Shown piece by piece: positions 22,201 to 33,378 of a stretch of DNA of 64,000 nucleotides (positions are counted from its first letter, which is position 1; every line of letters starts with the position of its first letter). The position numbers and the translations under genes are program-made. Below the pieces are notes generated by a model. That model did not search any database, was not told where the DNA came from, and saw only the letters and a program-made list of their open reading frames with translations. Origin of the DNA: Bolinopsis microptera (Eukaryota; Ctenophora; Tentaculata; Lobata; Bolinopsidae); the NCBI RefSeq assembly GCF_026151205.1, contig NC_087074.1, positions 14,694,667 to 14,758,666 on the forward strand, in the 5' to 3' direction.

Positions 22201-25200
22201 TCACCGGAAGAGATATGGGTGGTCAAAGCAGAGAGTTTCACGAAGATAATGAAGAGTTTCCGTTTCCAAAAAACTCTGATATGGAGCCAGAAAGTCCTTA
22301 CGAGATTCCTGATGTCCTAAAAAAGCGGAAGCGGAGAAATAAAGAAATTCCTGATGGTCGCCACGTACACGAGTGAACTTAATGTTAAGGTGCTTAACAT
22401 TGATTACTGCCTTAGTTAACGATTAGAAGCCAGGGTAATCAGACTTAATTGCAAGAGCTGTGCCGGTTTTAATCTTTAACATGTTATTAAGAACGTAATC
22501 AGAAATTTAATTTTAATGCTGCAATATAAATTAAAGTTTTAAGCCGCAGATTTATCTATCTGTTATGATAGAACAAGTAAAAGGACAACCCCATTTGACT
22601 TTTTTCGCCCTCATAAATATTAATTTTATTCTTCCGCAATATTCTCGATTTAGTAAATTAGTTATAAAAACTTCAAGTAGTACTACTTCCTGGGGCGTAA
22701 CATTGCTTAATAAGTAAATAGAGAAGAAGCAGACAGTTCAGAACATTAATTAATGCTGACCACAAAATGGTGAAATCAATTTTAAATTACAGTTTTTCTT
22801 CCTTGATTTATTGTTTACAGCCTTCAAATAACCACTCTAATATCTTTCACGGAAAGAACTGTAGGATTTACACATCGAAACTTTTTATTCGGTAGTCGCA
22901 GTAAATGCTGACCATATCTAAATACTGGACGAGTTTTCTCTCGAAATTATCCTCGACTAATTCGAACTATTTTCGTATCTCTTTTGTGTCCAGTTGCACC
23001 ATGTCAAGTCTAACCACCAACAGAAGTTGATTGTTAAATTAACTAAATTAGAAGTAGCTGCAAACGTGCCATGTTACTTCCATAATATTTTCTATCTGCC
23101 ATGCATCTTTATTAGAATTAATTGATTTAAGTCTCACCAATTACATATGAGCTGTGTCGCATACAATGGTTGTTATTCCCGTTTTATACGAGTTAAGTCG
23201 ACTTTCTTTGGATTTATTCAGAAAGCCATACACCATCAACAATAACCACAGAAGCTACGGTTAGAGTTATTCAGATTGCAGTTAAATTTGAGTAGACAGT
23301 TTGGGTTACGAATTCATTTTTCATTGCAGTTACTTTTGTAGTTTTGTTAACTTTTGAGCTGTTATATTTTCGTTTATTTGTTTTGATGTCACTTCCTCCA
23401 ATGAGGGTTAGGTTTAGGTTGAAATAAAAAGCTCATACCCGAACCGTTATAGTCAGTCAATCTTTCAATTCTCTATCTTCTAGTTGGCCATGATATTCCA
23501 ATTATTGGCTAGGCATGTAAACTTGCATTTGTTTTTTCAAAATAGTTATCCAAAAGTTTGTAATGTTATTTTATTTAATTAAACTCAAAGCCATCCATGT
23601 AAAATTAAATGACGTAATTAATGTATAATTATGTTAAATAATCGATTGTTTTCTTATTTCATGAAACTTGTTCTTCATAAAAAATGTTCACGTTTAATTT
23701 TTATAACCCTCCTATTAGTAGTTGAGCACTGTACAAATCTCTAACTCTAAGTCTGAACGAAAACTTCCAATGTATATCTCATAAGCAATGTAACACTGTT
23801 ACTATTAGTAGCATGTGCACTGTTACTAACACTGCACATGCTGTAAACACTAAACATTGAATGCCCTTGCAAATAATATTCTCCGTATGTCTGAGGGACA
23901 ATGACCAATATACTAACCTACTTGCGGTAGATTGTAATTAGTTTCTGCTCTAAATAGTTATAGCACTCAAATAAAAGTTCAACTATATATAGTGTTCTAG
24001 CTCATCATCAATATTAAATACCTCCGAAATGTCTATAGGTATATTTACAGATTGATGTAAGTGTGATATCGCTATGTCAAGCGCAACTTGCAGTAATCTC
24101 AACTTCAGTTATTGGGAATATATTGACAGATAACCTTGGCAATTTGCCAGTAGCACAGCTCACGTGAACACTATATTCTATCCCGGAAGTGACTCGCGTG
24201 TGGGGTGTGAATTACCAGCAACTTAACAAGGCAGCTCTCAAGGCTTATCGACATATTGGGATTATTGAGCTGGAGATAAGGATGTTATGATCTAAGATAA
24301 ACCTGATTCATGTCCGGTCAAATGATAAAGCCTCACAGATACCTCACAGATGTGTCTATTATTCTGCGCGACTACAGCTTGGGTCATCTGGAATCTCTTG
24401 GCTATAACTCGTTGTTGGACAAGATAAGTACTATTTGATAGTACTGGTTTATTAGCTGTTGCATATAGCTCTATTAAGCTATTAGCTGTTACAGCAGATC
24501 CAACTCAATTTTAAACTTAAAGCGCAGTATTACACGGCTTTATTGCATAATGCATCAGTCTAAATACAGCTGCAATTCCTCTCGGCTCTTCAGGTAATGT
24601 GCATTTGTTATTTTCTTGTGTCACGTTCTGACTTCTGTCATGAACATTATACGAGAAATGGTAAAGCAGAGTTTTCGGTCATTACAATTTTCTTGAAAGT
24701 TGCACGGTGACTGTTAGCCACTAATCTGAAAGACAGCTTCAAGCTGACCAACTTTTATTACAGCTCTATAAATATTTACTAGCAGGAATCTGACTTTATT
24801 ATTTCTATGAGCGACGTGATAATTATAATCTGGTTTATTTATGCAGTTTTTAACGTCAGTTGTTTGGAGAGTAATATATTGTTAGTTATTTAAGGGTTGA
24901 CAAATCCAGAAAAATCTAGCTTGATGGATTTTTTTGCAGTTACATGTTTTAGGGATGTCAACCTTATAAAAACATCAAACTGTTCATTTTTGCGATTTTG
25001 TAGGTTTAATACACACTTGAGTTCTCTCCACGAGGCTGGCTATCACAACTATAAGGCGGGTTACATCGTGCCGTAGCAGGGCGATGCCATGGAGTTCAAT
25101 GACTGAATTAATAATAAGTTGAACTCGAGATGCCTGAGCAGCCTCAATTTTATGATATTATTAGAGTATTAGTTACTTTAGCTCTATTAATTAATCTAAA

Positions 25201-28200
25201 ATTAATTTGCTTGTAAGAATTGTTAACGTTATCAAGTAGAGGTGAGAGCCCTTTTCGACTTATCACTATATTTCATTGCGTTTGTCATTCCCGAAACAAC
25301 GACGAAATGCACGTGTTGTTACTGGATATTCATCATATGAAAAGTAATCATATGAACACGACTGACGACAAACTATTATCTTCCTCATCCAATATCTTCT
25401 CCTTTTGTGTAGAGACAAAAGGAGAAGATCCGTGAGTTTATGCTACTTCTATTGTAAGCAAACAATGCTGTGTTATATAATGTTGAGTATGAATTAATTA
25501 ATGCAGCTACGTCAAGTTTAGGTCATCTTCAGGGGAAGAAAGTGAAATACATTACGTATATTATATTATTTGCTCAATTGGTTACGTAGTGAGTGCCATG
25601 ATCGATAGAACCTATATTGTGCTTCACAGTTACCAGTTTTTTCTGCCAGGAATTGCTGAAAATCGAAAATTGTCGTCGACAATCCGTAGAATATGATTTC
25701 CATTTTACTTTGGATTGTTTTAATTTTGAATCTTGAGTTGTTTTTATATATAACAAGGTGTGTTTGCCAAACACGGTTCAATAGTTGCTTTCAAGTGGTT
25801 CTTGTGCAGTTCCAGAAAAACCATAATTGAATGAGATATTAAGTTGTTTTGTTTAATTCTACTTACTATAATTTTATTTATCATGTTTGTAGCATGTAGT
25901 GTTTACAAAGCATTGTTTTATAGCTCACATACCAGTACAAAGGCCACTTCATCTCGTGATATTTTGAATAGGGTATTCTTTGAAATCTTTATGAAGAATT
26001 TATCAAAATTACGACCATATGCTTTCCTGTGAATGAGACTCAGTCTTTTCTAAGACAGAGAATGATCGTGTCTTCAATCCTTTAAGCAACCACGTCCACG
26101 ATATAGTTTTATCGAACTTATATTTGATTTAAACTGACTTTATTGCAGATATCTATTTATGATTCAACATTAAAATACGAATGGATATTTATTATTTAAG
26201 CCTCTTAATCATCATCATTCAGGTTTTAGCCATGAAATTTAAGTTTGTTGAATCGACCAACTTCACGACGGTGGAGGACATCAACCTGCACCTGCACCTC
26301 TCTGAGCCCGCTTACGTCGGCCTGGTGACCTACCACTCCATCGCAACCATATTCGGACTAATCGGAAACCTGGTGGTCCTGATTGGCTCCCTTAAGTTCC
26401 ACGCTATCGCTGTGGATAAGATCTCTACACTGCTAGTAGAAGCGCTTGCAATACTGGACATCCTCATAGTGGTGACCTTCTCAGTACCGGTGTGGGTGAC
26501 TCTACTTCTCAGAAGGTGGGTCCTAGGTTCTGTGATATGCTACATCCAGGGGTTTGCTGGATTCTCCTGCTGCATGATAGAGATGACGGTTATCCAGGGC
26601 GTGTCTATTTACCGGTTCTACGCTCTCTCCCACCCCCTCTCTGCAAGGACTCTGACTTGCAGGCTAGCTAGACGCATTATACTGGGTATAACAGTGTTTA
26701 TAGCTTCCTATATGCTGTGTATACACTTCATGGGACAATACTGGTTCTTCTCTCCCAATCTCCTGAGTTGTCAACCCTCGGGGATAACAGATCCTCGGAC
26801 CTACATGGTGGTTTACACTGGAGTTGCTACAGTTCTCACCATGGTCCTCCCTCTCACAACTATCATTCTAGCCAACATTGGGATCCTCGTTTGTGTCACC
26901 AAGAGTAACTCTCAGAAGCAGAAAAGAGAAATGAAGCAGTGTGCTTATAAAGCTGATGATAAAGAGCATAAGATCAATTTAAGGAGAAACCTTCCCGGCA
27001 AGAAAGCCATCATCACAGTCTCCTGTATCGCCTGGGCATTTGTCATCTCCGTCACTCCAATGACCATAAGAATCCTTCTCCAGATCAGCCAAGTCAGTAT
27101 GGACTCCTGTTTTAAGGTGATCTCTATAGAGGCTCTCTTCATTAACTCCATATCAAACCCCCTAATCTACACCATTACAAACCAGAGGTTTAGAAACTTC
27201 ATGTACAAGATATGTGGTGAATTCCTGCACGTGCTCCGCACAGGCAGACGGAAGAGTGAGTCGTTCTCGTCCAGCTGGGCACAAAGTCACAAGATACTGG
27301 ACTCCAGGCAGAGACTGACTAGGATGAATCTGAGCAGGAGTGCCAGCTCCCGGACCCAGGAGAGCCAGGCTAATACACCCTTGACACCTCTAGCGGAGAG
27401 CAAGGAGATGAGGACACCTCTCGGACTCACTCCTGAACAATGAAGCACATGATGACCCTCAGGGCCCAAGGGTAACCCTCAGGGGTGATCCCTACAATCC
27501 CTGGTACAGAACAAGGAGTATGAACCTTGAAACAGTCCTCTTGAGTTTCAACTCGCAAGTTTCTACCCTCAGGGGGCAAGTTTCTACTCTCAGGGGGCTT
27601 GTTACCATGGTAACATGATAACCATTGTCACAATATTACAATTTTTGACTCCTTGAAAACAATATGAAATGACCAGGATAAGACGAAAGATATGTGTGAT
27701 CTGATGAAAAAACCATTCCAATAAACAAAAGACAAAACTTATAAATAAAACGTTTAGTAAACTCACATGGATTTCTCGTCGAGAGCGGAGGTAATTTGTT
27801 CCTTGAGTAGCTTTTAGTTTCTCGTCCCGTTCAGTGACCTCTTTCTTGGTCATCTTGTGACCCTCCGCAAGTTGCTTGGCGTGCTGCGATGTTAAACGTA
27901 TGTCAACATTGTTTAAAAAACTGGATTTGTATCGTTATTTTGGAGTGTGTGCTAGTTGTGCGGTAGTGCATTTTTCGATTTTAGCGGGCTTTTAAAAATT
28001 CCTGGTATCTCTGTTCGGTAAGATTGCAGGATAGTACAGAATTTTTACTGTAATGTGTTTTGCCGATAACTCCCTGAATTTCTCATTACAGAATATATAT
28101 GTGTAAGCTTGATTTGGAGCGATGCCCTAGGTAAAACGTTGTTAAATAGAAATTTATTTCATACTCAAGATTCAACTTTAAAAGGTTAACTTGGCTCTTT

Positions 28201-31200
28201 ACATAATTATTGGAGAATTATTATTTTCATGTTGCACAGCTATATTTTCAACAAGTGTAGGATTTATGATACATATGTACCAACAAACGCAGGATAATGA
28301 CTTATAAATAATGTAGGATAAATACAGACTATAATTTGATATTAGACTACAGAGCTGTATGGTATTTCCAACCTCCTAATCGCCCCCGATGTAGCACTAG
28401 CAGTAACAAAATATTTTTTATTGTGGAATTTATTTCAAGCTTCATAAGTACAGGGTGGGCCAAAAGTCAGTACCCATACGTTGGCCTTAATAGCACCGCC
28501 GTGTTTTATATTTGAGAGACTGTTGCTTTGCAGATGGCATACTTTACCTACTGGTTCGAGGATTCCGTCCGTCAAAATTGAAAATTCGAATATTTAGACC
28601 ACGCCATTCAATATTAAAACACCTAAATTGTTTTTCCATCTGACATCGAAACGCCTAATTTTTAGAGACGTAGATTATCATATGTTGCATATGATCTCCA
28701 ACATAGCAAAACGGATTAGAACTGACGAGTAATCAAGCATTTTCTGTATCTCGATAACAAAATTTGACTGGTGATTATGTGGACACCTGACACGAACACC
28801 TTTAAAATGGGCACCCTTAAACAATCCCATAATGTTTAACGGTATTAACGGGTCACCTTATCACGTGATTAGGTAAACCCAATCACCCTGATCACACCTA
28901 ATGAATAAACTCGGTATTCTTCATATCTCGGTCATCTGAGAAGCTACAGTTCTAATTCTTTCAGACAAACGCAATTCGAAATGGCCAACACAATTCAATA
29001 ATATTGGATGCGTGATCCGACTATCCAAACTATCAAATAATTATGAAATGAACCTCCATTTTGAAACAAATGAACGCGAATATTTTTCGAGTTGACAAAA
29101 TTCCTCGAACCAGTGGTGGTTACTAAGTCATACCCAAAAGAAGTATGTAAATTGGGCACTCAGTGACTGAGCTATTTAAGCCAAACGTATGGGTACTGCT
29201 TTTTGGCCCACCCTGAATATATACTCTGAGGATCTCAGTCAGCTTTAAATAATTCTAGTTACTTTAAAATATTGATGTAATATTTGGATTGCGGTGACAG
29301 TATCATGTCGATATTGTGTTTTTTCAAATCTTTGTAAACGCGTGTTTAAAAAAGTAGAATTAGTATTACGTGATTTTATCATGTATTTACATTTTTTGTG
29401 TCGAGATGTAACTGTTTATATTGATATAAAAAACGTTCAAAACATATCCCAGTTTAATACCCGGGGGGGGGGGGGGGGGGGAGTCTTTCAAAGCCTGAAT
29501 TCGGTCAGTTTGTGACAGAATGACTGCCTCTAACTCCTTCTCTTTTCGAGCGGCAATGTCTTTGTACTGCAACACCTAAAAAACCACAATGGCCTACTAA
29601 TTACAATTATATATAATTTACTTTAACTATTATTAATGAAAAACGTTTAGTAACAAAACGAGACGAGCATGTCATTCATCTTATCTAAAAAGTTAATAAA
29701 GAAGTTTTTATTTATAAGCTTCTCATTACGACTGCAGATATAATGAAATGGCATATGTCTAGCGCACTTACTTTAAATTGCCGTAACTAGACAGGGGACA
29801 ATGAGCCCTTCAGACAATATAATGATATGGAGCTTATATATTCACTTCCAGAGAGAGGGTCAGTGCTTAAAAAGTTAACAATGTGTTTCTAAATAAACTT
29901 TCTTATATAATGAACGAATATTAAAATATGTACAATCAAAGTTTGAATTATGGAATGGCACTCCTTCTTTTGATATAGACAGGTCCGTTCGTTGGCTACA
30001 GACTTGTTAAAAATGGACTAAACTTTACAAAATATTAACCAGACTTCATGAGGATAATTTCTAACCCTTTACTTAAAAACGACCTAATCTGGACGTCACC
30101 TGATAGAATGTACCACACGTGACCTAACAGAACGGCAGCCCGGAACAAGCTTACTGGGGGAGGGGTTCTTATATAGTATAGTGTAAAAAAATGTTGTGTA
30201 AAATAGCCTAAAAAAGCCTTAAAACGTGTAAAAAAGTGACATTTTTTTTCTCACCAAAAATATGTTTTACCTTTTGGAAATGTACTATGTGAAGACTGAT
30301 TCGAAAATAATAAGAAAAAAGAAGATTTTTAGAAGATAATTTGGTTAATGTAATTTAAAAGTGTAATTAAAAGTGTAAAAAAGTGTAAAAAAGTGTAAAA
30401 AAGTGTAAAAAAGTGTAAAAAAGTGTAAAAAAGTGTAAAAAAGTGTAAAATGGTGTAATATTAATAAAGTGTACCTTTTTTACTACACTTTTTACTACAC
30501 CATACACCAAAAAAGGTAAAATGTAGTGTAAAAAAAGTGTAAAAAGTGTAGTGAAAACCCCACCCCCCCCCCCCCCACTTACTAAACATCCTGATTACTA
30601 GACATCATAATCACGTGACAAACCACGTGACATACCACGTGACATATCACGTGACATACCTCGTCCGTGCTCTCCTCTAGTTCTCTCTGTAACATCCTGT
30701 ACTCCTCTAACGGTACTGTCGCCGCACAGTTAACGAGCTTGCTTTGGAGTTCAAACACTAGAGCTTCAGTCTTGGTGTAGAGGGTAAAGAGCTGCGGGGG
30801 CGAAATACTGGCTAAAGTGCTGAATTTAAGTGGCAGTAAAGTTGTGTTAAAGCTGTCTTTTATAGATGTTAGGCTCATTAACTTGGCTTACGGCTATAAT
30901 AGATATCAGATTATGAACATGAAACTTTCATACAGTTTCAAAATATGAACTCAGCGATTAAATCAAACCAAATTGCTGCTTCCTCGGGTTATATGCTCGG
31001 TTAATAAAATCTCCTATCTAATCTAACGTTAACTAACCTTATTGTGTTCATCTTTGTTGACAGAGCTGTCCCTGAGAAGAATCAGCTGATCCTCCAGAGA
31101 TAACTTCTCCGAGCATACCTCTCCGTACTTCTCCGTTACCTCTGCTAATTCCCCCTTTAATCTCCTCTCCTGCGGGTATCAGTTGTGAGTTTGTGATATC

Positions 31201-32857
31201 AAACTCAAGTTATACTCCTCCAGTATGAGATACTATCATTAAGGAACCATGGCAGAAGATACATTACCTAGACATATTTAGATTCAGTCAAATGGAAGGA
31301 CCTTATCAGAGGCTACGATACATTGTGTGGAATTATTTAGATTGAATTAAATAGAAGGACCTTATCAGAGGCGATGCGGCGGGTTGCTAGAACTAGGTCC
31401 TCTTTGTCGGATAGTGTTTTCTGCAGCCGCTGTATCTCCTGCTTGAGTTTATCTATCGTGCAGGCGTCCTGCATTCCCGATGTATTGAGGCTCTGGGGAT
31501 AGTTAGTTTAGAAATAGTAACACTCTCACACAGAGAACAATGAATATTGTAATTCGCACTTTTCCCACGACGAGGAAATGTACTTCTCCGATGGATGGTA
31601 ATAATATTCATTGGATGAGTGGTTTCTCGTTGCGAAACTAATGGCATACTAGGAGAACAATCACATTCACAGTTACCAGTTTACATCAGTCAGCTATTAG
31701 CTATATATTCACAAAGACGACATGGTCTACCCAGTTCAATGATAGACTGCCACGTGGTAGATGTAGCTTAACATTGGTCAAAAGTGAAGTGGTTTTCTTT
31801 GCTTTACTGTGAAAGCTATGAATGCTGAATTCATGTTTATTTAAAATGATTCATAGATCTACAGACTGTAGCCAATTTCTTGTCAGATGGCAGTTTAGGT
31901 CGTGGTCAATAAGGCCGCGTACTGTGGTTATTATACGTTAATAGAACACTTCTGCTTAACACTGGACAAACAATTCTTGTTTGGATTTGCTTCAGATTAA
32001 AGTTTGTGCTTCACAAAGTTTAACGCAGCGCTCTGATCACGATCATGACATTAAAATATATTGAGTTATCTTCTACTTACGTATAATAACCTCGTATCAA
32101 ATGTTATATTTACTAATATCAGCAAAATGGCTACAGTTTAATCACCACAAACAAATACTAATCCTTACTGAACATCACAACAAAGTATCACTGGTTACTA
32201 CAGAAACTAAAGCACGATCTCACATTATGTGTAACCTGCGGCAGTAGCTCAGGCGAGTACCACGACTCCACAACCTACGAGATCTCAAGTTTAGTAGGAG
32301 AACTTTACATTTAATAAACCTACAATTACCTTACGTCCAGAGACCCAACATTTTTCGCTCAGTCAACTTGGTAGAGAGCGATACAACTCGAAATAAAGTG
32401 AAAATTTCTGACAAAGCCATAATATTATAGATTTACATCGCAGAGCATGGTTGTCAGACCATGGTGGTTAGTTTGATCATGAGTTAGAAATCTGATCTCG
32501 AACGTTGAACGACCACCCGTGATTATTTACCAGCTTTCGTGTTCGCGATTATTAATCATCTCATTGGATGAAACTGCATACTTTCTGAGAGCCGTTCAAA
32601 GATCAGCTCTACAAAAACACGCAGCAAACCCGCACCTTATCATTCAGAGAAGTCCTCCTAAAAACCACACCCTCTTCTTCGGGCCTGGTTGATCCCGCAG
32701 TCCGGATATCCCTCAATATCCCGCCATTGCCCACGGACCGCTCGGGAGTGAGGAGCTTGCGGCCGCTTGCGAAGAGGCGGGCGGTGAGTGGGTCGTTCTG
32801 AAGGGGCTTCAGTCTAGTGCCGTACACTTGAGAGATGCAATCAGGTCCTCGGTACAT
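19278..32857 (-). CDS. Coiled-coil protein with acidic, Pro-rich tail and two CxxC pairs; function unknown
   Basis: Exons (high to low): 32636-32857 (ATG at 32857), 31361-31492, 31038-31169, 30660-30791, about 29444-29575 (donor uncertain, beside a poly-C run), 27767-27883 (one-base frame problem), 20597-20702, 20289-20399, 19278-20189 (stop TAA). Nearly all introns are phase 0. Exons two to four are each exactly 132 nt. The middle is Leu/Glu/Lys/Gln-rich coiled coil (for example KLKQEIQRLQKTLSDKEDL and KELSRELEHTAQENRILHK). The 300-residue C-terminal exon is acidic and Pro-rich and has two Cys pairs, KCSVCQG and FCPICQT, that could bind zinc. A second possible first exon is at 33322-33378. 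Two plus-strand genes sit inside the 20703-27766 intron. I do not recognise the family. A cytoskeletal or centrosomal scaffold is only a guess. Confidence 0.75.
21039..22376 (+). CDS. Single-pass membrane protein with Tyr-rich cytoplasmic tail, transmembrane-adaptor-like
   Basis: Three exons, all phase 0: 21039-21230, 21384-21446, 21612-22376, giving 339 residues. A very short N-terminus (about 11 residues) precedes one hydrophobic segment (about 12-39). Then comes a juxtamembrane CEQC (49-52) and about 285 hydrophilic residues. The tail has spaced tyrosines in SH2-ligand-like settings: SAYTDI (125, fits the ITIM pattern), TYGSV (168), IYEGM (208, YxxM), HYDTV (216), NYEDV (234), NYHSM (245, YxxM), HYDIP (273), PYEIP (315). 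It ends in a basic KKRKRRNK stretch. Short ectodomain, CxxC palmitoylation-type site and multiple Tyr motifs are the layout of LAT/PAG/LAX-type adaptors. Sequence homology to them is not claimed. The gene lies wholly inside an intron of the minus-strand coiled-coil gene, 3.8 kb from a GPCR gene in the same intron. Confidence 0.75.
22377..26180. other. Spacer between the two intron-nested genes; no gene seen
   Basis: The 3.8 kb AT-rich interval inside the large intron of the minus-strand coiled-coil gene presumably contains the 3' UTR of the adaptor-like gene and the promoter of the GPCR. The short open frames here (for example 25220-25435, 25566-25781) have no splice support or familiar motif. 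An inverted AGAGACAAAAGGAGAAGAT / ATCTTCTCCTTTTGTGT pair lies at about 25394-25431. Confidence 0.45.
26181..27443 (+). CDS. Class A (rhodopsin-like) G-protein-coupled receptor, orphan
   Basis: This is an intronless frame of 420 residues. Seven hydrophobic segments are visible. TM1 carries IGNLVVLIG (61-69) and TM2 ALAILDILIV (about 88-97). Cys120 begins TM3 and pairs presumptively with Cys197 in loop 2. The DRY position at the end of TM3 reads YRF (144-146). TM6 is CIAWAFVISVTPM (282-294) and TM7 carries NSISNPLIYT (322-331). An amphipathic helix and a Ser-rich 75-residue tail follow. NFTT at 27-30 is a possible glycosylation site. Met18 (26232) is an alternative start. A signal-anchor-like N-terminus precedes it. 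The ligand cannot be told from sequence. The Asp of DRY is replaced, which often alters basal activity. The gene is nested in an intron of the opposite-strand coiled-coil gene. Confidence 0.92.
   Translation: MDIYYLSLLIIIIQVLAMKFKFVESTNFTTVEDINLHLHLSEPAYVGLVTYHSIATIFGLIGNLVVLIGSLKFHAIAVDKISTLLVEALAILDILIVVTFSVPVWVTLLLRRWVLGSVICYIQGFAGFSCCMIEMTVIQGVSIYRFYALSHPLSARTLTCRLARRIILGITVFIASYMLCIHFMGQYWFFSPNLLSCQPSGITDPRTYMVVYTGVATVLTMVLPLTTIILANIGILVCVTKSNSQKQKREMKQCAYKADDKEHKINLRRNLPGKKAIITVSCIAWAFVISVTPMTIRILLQISQVSMDSCFKVISIEALFINSISNPLIYTITNQRFRNFMYKICGEFLHVLRTGRRKSESFSSSWAQSHKILDSRQRLTRMNLSRSASSRTQESQANTPLTPLAESKEMRTPLGLTPEQ
28451..29215. mobile_element. Non-autonomous Tc1/mariner-like MITE, full-length copy (765 bp)
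   Basis: The termini are inverted repeats. The left end starts CAGGGTGGGCCAAAAGTCAG then TACCCATACGTT. The right end, reverse-complemented, reads CAGGGTGGGCCAAAAAGCAG then TACCCATACGTT. The left flank has TA, while the right flank reads AATA, so the TA duplication is imperfect. There is no transposase frame. Related fragments lie near 43625-43775, 46541-47517, 53020-53205 and 62055-62150. It sits in an intron of the coiled-coil gene. Confidence 0.85.
29463..29481. repeat. 19-bp poly-G (poly-C on coding strand) at exon edge
   Basis: A run of 19 G on the plus strand abuts or interrupts the 29444-29575 exon of the coiled-coil gene. Read through, it adds six prolines that would break the coiled coil. 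Homopolymer length is uncertain in most assemblies, so the exon's true 3' end and frame are doubtful. Confidence 0.8.
30176..30576. repeat. AAAAAGTGTA tandem array with inverted half and poly-C tail
   Basis: About eight head-to-tail copies of a 10-bp unit (GTGTAAAAAA) at 30360-30450 are followed by the reverse-complement form (TTTTTACTACACTTTTTACT) at about 30475-30505. Further GTGTA units follow, then a run of about 15 C. The array could fold into a long stem. It lies in an intron of the coiled-coil gene. Confidence 0.8.
30610..30660. repeat. Four CACGTGAC units beside an exon donor
   Basis: Four spaced copies of CACGTGACA(T/A)A(C/T) lie directly against the donor of the 30660-30791 exon. 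Each contains the palindromic E-box CACGTG. This is most likely a small tandem repeat. A regulatory role is possible but unsupported. Confidence 0.7.
31258..31378. repeat. Local tandem duplication spanning an exon-intron border
   Basis: The blocks ending AATGGAAGGACCTTATCAGAGG (near 31291-31312) and AATAGAAGGACCTTATCAGAGG (near 31351-31372) share about 45 bases with small differences. The second contains the donor end of the 31361-31492 exon. The first is an intronic copy carrying a duplicated donor. Confidence 0.75.
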
Positions 32858-33321
32858 CAGACAGCAGGGAGCAGAGAGTCAGGCACGTGGGGGCGCCTTG
32901 GGCACATCTACTGAACAACGTCTGGATAAAACCAGTATAGTAATGAAACGACACGGTGTATAACGAACTGGGAAAAGACAGAGTACTAAAAGCGCGAGGG
33001 TTAAGTTATTGCTTTTTCCAGTTTCTCAAAGTTCTAAATAAAAGGTAATTTTTCAACAAAGACACACAAAATTTTAGCCATTAAAAAAGTCGGCTAAAAA
33101 TCTTTCAAAAAGTAATCTTATGAAGGTGGTTTCCTCAGTGGATATAGTTTGTGATGTTTTAAGTGAAACCAAACAAAGTGAACGTGACTAGAGTGCCCAA
33201 CTGCTCGGTTGTAACCTGATTCCGACATCAAGACCTAACTGTGGAAACGGGGGACCATGTTATATTTAGATACACCTGAATCAACGAGTAAACACAAAAT
33301 TGACACCACACAAAATCTCAC

Positions 33322-33378
33322 CTTGACCCTCAGGTTAATCTTCCTACCACTAACTGAAGCAGGATTATAGTCCAACAT
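33322..33378 (-). CDS. Possible alternative first coding exon of the coiled-coil gene
   Basis: The ATG at 33378 opens 19 codons (begins MLDYNPASVS) ending at a good donor, AAG|GTGAGA, in phase 0. It cannot join the 32636-32857 exon, because the upstream acceptor there gives an immediate stop. It would join the 31361-31492 exon in frame. An alternative promoter and first exon is therefore plausible. It could also be a chance frame. Confidence 0.4.

Noticed and set aside
30600-30660. CRISPR-like spaced repeats (CACGTGAC units)
   Set aside because: Only four units of about 15 bp with near-identical spacers, in an animal intron. It is a simple tandem repeat.
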